This document shows positions 61,966 through 64,000 of a DNA stretch of 64,000 bases, piece by piece; positions within the stretch are counted from its first letter, which is position 1; every line of letters starts with the position of its first letter. Made by a program: the position numbers and the translations under genes. The stretch comes from Methylotenera versatilis 301 (GTDB taxonomy: Bacteria; Pseudomonadota; Gammaproteobacteria; Burkholderiales; Methylophilaceae), in NCBI RefSeq assembly GCF_000093025.1, contig NC_014207.1, positions 2,914,001 to 2,978,000 on the forward strand. The letters are read 5' to 3'. Under the pieces are notes generated by a model. It was not told the origin of the DNA, did not search any database, and saw nothing but the letters and a program-made list of their open reading frames with translations.

Positions 61966-62397
61966 GAGCCTCCACTTGATTCAGAACTTATGCTGACTAT
62001 CCAAAACAGAAGTTTTTTAATCAAGAGTGAGCGGCAACAAAAAGCTCAGTAAACGCAAACCCATGTTTAACCCCTAAGTGGCGGCAAAGGACTCAGAGAT
62101 TAAGGAGTAAATAGCCAACGCTAAAACTCCGATTTTTTTGACTTTATCCCCGGCTACCTCGCCGAGCAGCGCAAGCTTGATGGGAGTCGTCGGCAAGCGG
62201 CTGTTTGAGCCAAGTGGTTTATTTGGCGAGTTTTCACATCAGAACAATTGCTTTAGCAATTCGTGATGATGGGGATGACCTTTGCGGCTACCGGACAAGC
62301 AAAAGAAAGTAACTCGCCTCAAGGCGAAAAGGAGTTGAAAATTTTTAGTTTGACTCTCTGGTAAAAAGAAAAAGGGGGCAAATTGCCCCCTTTTTCC
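61966..62397. other. Intergenic stretch with decayed, more GC-rich sequence
   Basis: No intact frame is present. The part around 62146-62330 (pieces such as CCGGCTACCTCGCCGAGCAG and AAGAAAGTAACTCGCC) differs in composition from its neighbours and resembles dispersed sequences I have seen in other proteobacterial genomes, so it may be a remnant of a repeated element. The end carries the DUF3892 terminator. Confidence 0.35.
62367..62396 (-). terminator. Rho-independent terminator of the DUF3892 gene
   Basis: Stem AAAGGGGGCAA/TTGCCCCCTTT with T runs, immediately behind the stop codon. Confidence 0.88.
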
Positions 62398-62688
62398 TTA
62401 GCTTATTGCATACATATATCGTGGAAGTGATAACAAGTTATCGCTCCAATTTCCATCTGCATAAGTACGCAAATATGGAGCATGATTTGAAGGTCTAATA
62501 ACTCCGACATTCGCACGCTTACCTGTTGAAGGATCCAAAACATAAAAAGTATTTTGATTTGCATCGATACTTTTTACAACATCCGCAACAGTCCATATCC
62601 AACCTACTTCGGGGTTGCCCACATGTGTAATATGCTCGTGTGACCCGCTTAAAGGCTTATTAATACAAGTTATTTTGGCATCTGCCAT
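62398..62688 (-). CDS. DUF3892 protein
   Basis: A 96-residue soluble protein matching DUF3892 over its length: KITCINKPLSGSHEHITHVG at the start, WTVADVVKSIDANQNTFYVL and APYLRTYADGNWSDNLLSLP near the end. The function of the family is unknown. It has a GGAG box before the ATG, its own terminator, and a candidate structured RNA in its leader. Confidence 0.88.
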   Translation of the reverse strand: MADAKITCINKPLSGSHEHITHVGNPEVGWIWTVADVVKSIDANQNTFYVLDPSTGKRANVGVIRPSNHAPYLRTYADGNWSDNLLSLPRYMYAIS

Positions 62689-62716
62689 ATAAATCTCCTA
62701 ATATAATCAACCACTT

Positions 62717-62862
62717 AAAAAAGGAGGTTAATAACGGCGCGCCTTCCAGCCCTATTGACCTGGAACGGACTCTGCGAGATACTACGCTTTCGTTCTGCAC
62801 GATTCCTAGCGAGTCGTTATTTCGTCTGGTGGGGCTCTGAACTCCCGCCAGATGATACCTCC
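62717..62862 (-). ncRNA. Candidate structured RNA in the leader of the DUF3892 gene
   Basis: The minus-strand sequence can form a closed multi-branch fold. The outer helix is GGAGGT (62857-62862) with ACCTCC (62723-62728), directly followed by TTTTTT. An inner helix is AATAACG with CGTTATT (62815-62821 and 62730-62736). Two hairpins are TCTGGCGGG/CCCACCAGA-type (62825-62853) and TTCCAG/CTGGAA (62744-62765), with GACTC/GAGTC closing a third arm. It may be an independent small RNA with a terminator-like end or a riboswitch-like leader. I could not match it to a known family. Confidence 0.5.
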
Positions 62863-63014
62863 AAAAAAATGAAAATACCTCAAAATTCTATACCTCTATA
62901 GAACATGAGAATCTCCATACTCTCCCTAACTTAAGCTAATTTTCACTAAAGTTAAGGATAAGTTCTTGGAATAGCTTTTTTGCTATTTATAAAAATTTAT
63001 TTGCTTCCTCCAAA

Positions 63015-63719
63015 TTACCCACATTTCGACTCACCGCAGTTAAGACAAGTCAAACACCCATCCATCACTATCGATGCTTTGGTATTACATTTATTGCAAA
63101 GCTGCGCGCCTTTTGGAAAACCTTCTGCGCTCATTTCTTCGCCTGATTGCGCATGTTTCTCTAAGTATTCTGCTTTTTTCTCAGACACTAATTTTTGCTG
63201 ATGCTCATCTAAACCCGGCTTTTTCAACATGCCGATTTCTTGCAAGTGTTGCTCTACCACTTCGCCGATTTCTGCTACCAAACTCGGTACGAATTTGCCG
63301 CCTTTTTTAAAGTAGCCGCCTGATGGTTCAAACACACTTTTAAGTTCCTCTACCAAGAACGTGACATCGCCACCTTTACGGAACACCGCAGACATCACGC
63401 GTGTTAGCGCAACGATCCATTGAAAGTGTTCCATGTTTTTGGAGTTGATGAAGATCTCGAACGGGCGACGGTGCTCTTGTGGCGTGTCTTCGTTCATGAT
63501 GACATCGTTAATGGTGATGTAGAGCGCATGCTCAGTCACTGGTGTTTTGATTTTGTAGGTGTTGCCTACTAGTTTGTCTGGGCGGCTGAGTGGCTCACCT
63601 AGTTGCACAATTTTATTTGCTGCTTCTTTTTGCGCTTGTGCGTCTGCCGCGGCTTTCGCTTTATCTTCTTCATTCACTAGCGCGTAGCCAACGATTTTCT
63701 TTTCAATTTTAACTGCCAT
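63015..63719 (-). CDS. nrdJb: Class II ribonucleotide reductase, small C-terminal polypeptide NrdJb
   Basis: This protein of about 234 residues is the separated C-terminal part of an adenosylcobalamin-dependent ribonucleotide reductase, as in the split NrdJa/NrdJb of Pseudomonas. It carries the TSCPD-like region (LYITINDVIMNEDTPQEHRR, near residue 70) and ends in a zinc-ribbon/thiol tail CNKCNTKASI and CLTCLNCGESKCG, which relays reducing power to the active site. The start at MAVKIEKK (63719) has AGGAG eight bases upstream; the ATG at 63743 lies in the adjacent repeat. Confidence 0.88.
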   Translation of the reverse strand: MAVKIEKKIVGYALVNEEDKAKAAADAQAQKEAANKIVQLGEPLSRPDKLVGNTYKIKTPVTEHALYITINDVIMNEDTPQEHRRPFEIFINSKNMEHFQWIVALTRVMSAVFRKGGDVTFLVEELKSVFEPSGGYFKKGGKFVPSLVAEIGEVVEQHLQEIGMLKKPGLDEHQQKLVSEKKAEYLEKHAQSGEEMSAEGFPKGAQLCNKCNTKASIVMDGCLTCLNCGESKCG

Positions 63720-63736
63720 TTTGTTTTCTCCTTTTG

Positions 63737-63809
63737 TTGTCATTCCGACGGAGGTCGGAATCTAGCGTCTTTAAAGTCACTGGATTCCGTGTCGAGCACG
63801 GAATGACAA
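63737..63809. repeat. Short palindromic repeat element between nrdJa and nrdJb
   Basis: Terminal inverted repeats TTGTCATTCCG (63737-63747) and CGGAATGACAA (63799-63809) bound a 73-base element with internal hairpins CCGACGGAGGTCGG and CCGTGTCGAGCACGG. The pattern is like the dispersed ATTCCG-type palindromic repeats of many proteobacteria. Confidence 0.75.
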
Positions 63810-63854
63810 TCTAAATTTATCTAGCCCAAGGTTTACCTAACTTAAGCCCACTTA

Positions 63855-64000
63855 TTAGAACTTACCGTAGTAACCTTCTTTTAAGGCGTCGTACAGGTTA
63901 GCGGCCGAGTGGATTTCACCATCGTATTCAATCTCTTCGTTGCCTTTTACTTCAATTTCAGCGCCGTCATCTAGCGTGAATTTGTAAGTGGTGCTTTCTA
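63855..64000 (-). CDS. nrdJa: Class II ribonucleotide reductase, large polypeptide NrdJa, C-terminal end (cut by the window)
   Basis: Only the last 48 codons are inside the window. They read ESTTYKFTLDDGAEIEVKG and then EIHSAANLYDALKEGYYGKF before the stop at 63855-63857, which is the usual C-terminus of the large NrdJ polypeptide. The enzyme reduces ribonucleotides with adenosylcobalamin. It precedes nrdJb in the transcript, with the repeat element between them. Confidence 0.85.
   Translation of the reverse strand, partial: ESTTYKFTLDDGAEIEVKGNEEIEYDGEIHSAANLYDALKEGYYGKF

Noticed and set aside
62717-62862. Reading the structured region as a retron or group II intron remnant
   Set aside because: No reverse transcriptase gene is near and no domain V-like hairpin was seen.
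1-64000. CRISPR arrays, insertion sequences, integrases, prophage or rRNA genes
   Set aside because: None was seen; the repeats found are operators or single palindromic elements.

Overview
The window looks like a chromosomal segment of a methylotrophic betaproteobacterium of the Methylophilaceae (Methylotenera/Methylophilus type). This is inferred from the moderately AT-rich DNA, a 6-phosphogluconate dehydrogenase (an enzyme of the cyclic RuMP pathway), a betaproteobacterial nitrate-assimilation locus, separate pilU, a split class II ribonucleotide reductase, and a cluster that releases formaldehyde from C1 sulfur compounds. No insertion sequence, integrase, CRISPR array or rRNA was seen.

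Layout. 1-1.3 kb: the start of a DUF2075-type nuclease/ATPase gene behind a small C-protein-like regulator with its own operator, a possible defence locus cut by the window edge. 1.3-7.7 kb: housekeeping genes (gnd, a zinc-ribbon protein, an MliC-like lipoprotein, a Sua5/TsaC protein, a cupin, alkB) and a diguanylate cyclase with an ethylene-receptor-like sensor. 7.7-22.3 kb: one large nitrate-assimilation locus on the minus strand, in transcript order nasT, an antiterminator-controlled leader, nrtABC, an outer-membrane porin, nirB, a nitrate MFS transporter, a PP2C/kinase fusion, nirD and nasA. Sigma-54 promoters and NtrC-like sites stand before nasT and nirB. 22.3-42.3 kb: mixed genes (hflX, nnrS, alkA, a TetR/SDR pair with two matching operators, eutBC and a permease, an NRAMP relative, pilU, an EamA exporter) and four tRNAs (Asp, Val, Pro, Thr). 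42.4-43.1 kb: a decayed MOSC gene.

43.3-62 kb is the most distinctive part: an organosulfur cluster. It encodes an O/P-type porin, a five-part branched-chain-type ABC importer, a degenerate acyl-CoA-synthetase-like protein, dimethylsulfone monooxygenase SfnG, FMN reductase MsuE/SfnF, an SfnB-type flavoprotein, alkanesulfonate monooxygenase SsuD/MsuD, two MsuC/DszC-like flavoproteins, an amidohydrolase-fold protein, the sigma-54 activator SfnR, and ribB and ribA for flavin supply. Five predicted sigma-54 promoters and six copies of the operator TGCTK-N6-CAGCA lie in its three intergenic control regions, so the whole block reads as one SfnR regulon. The expected chemistry is dimethylsulfone to methanesulfinate to methanesulfonate to sulfite plus formaldehyde, which would give a methylotroph both sulfur and C1 units.

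62-64 kb: a decayed intergenic stretch, a DUF3892 protein preceded by a roughly 140-nt candidate structured RNA, and nrdJb with the 3' end of nrdJa, separated by a short palindromic repeat element.
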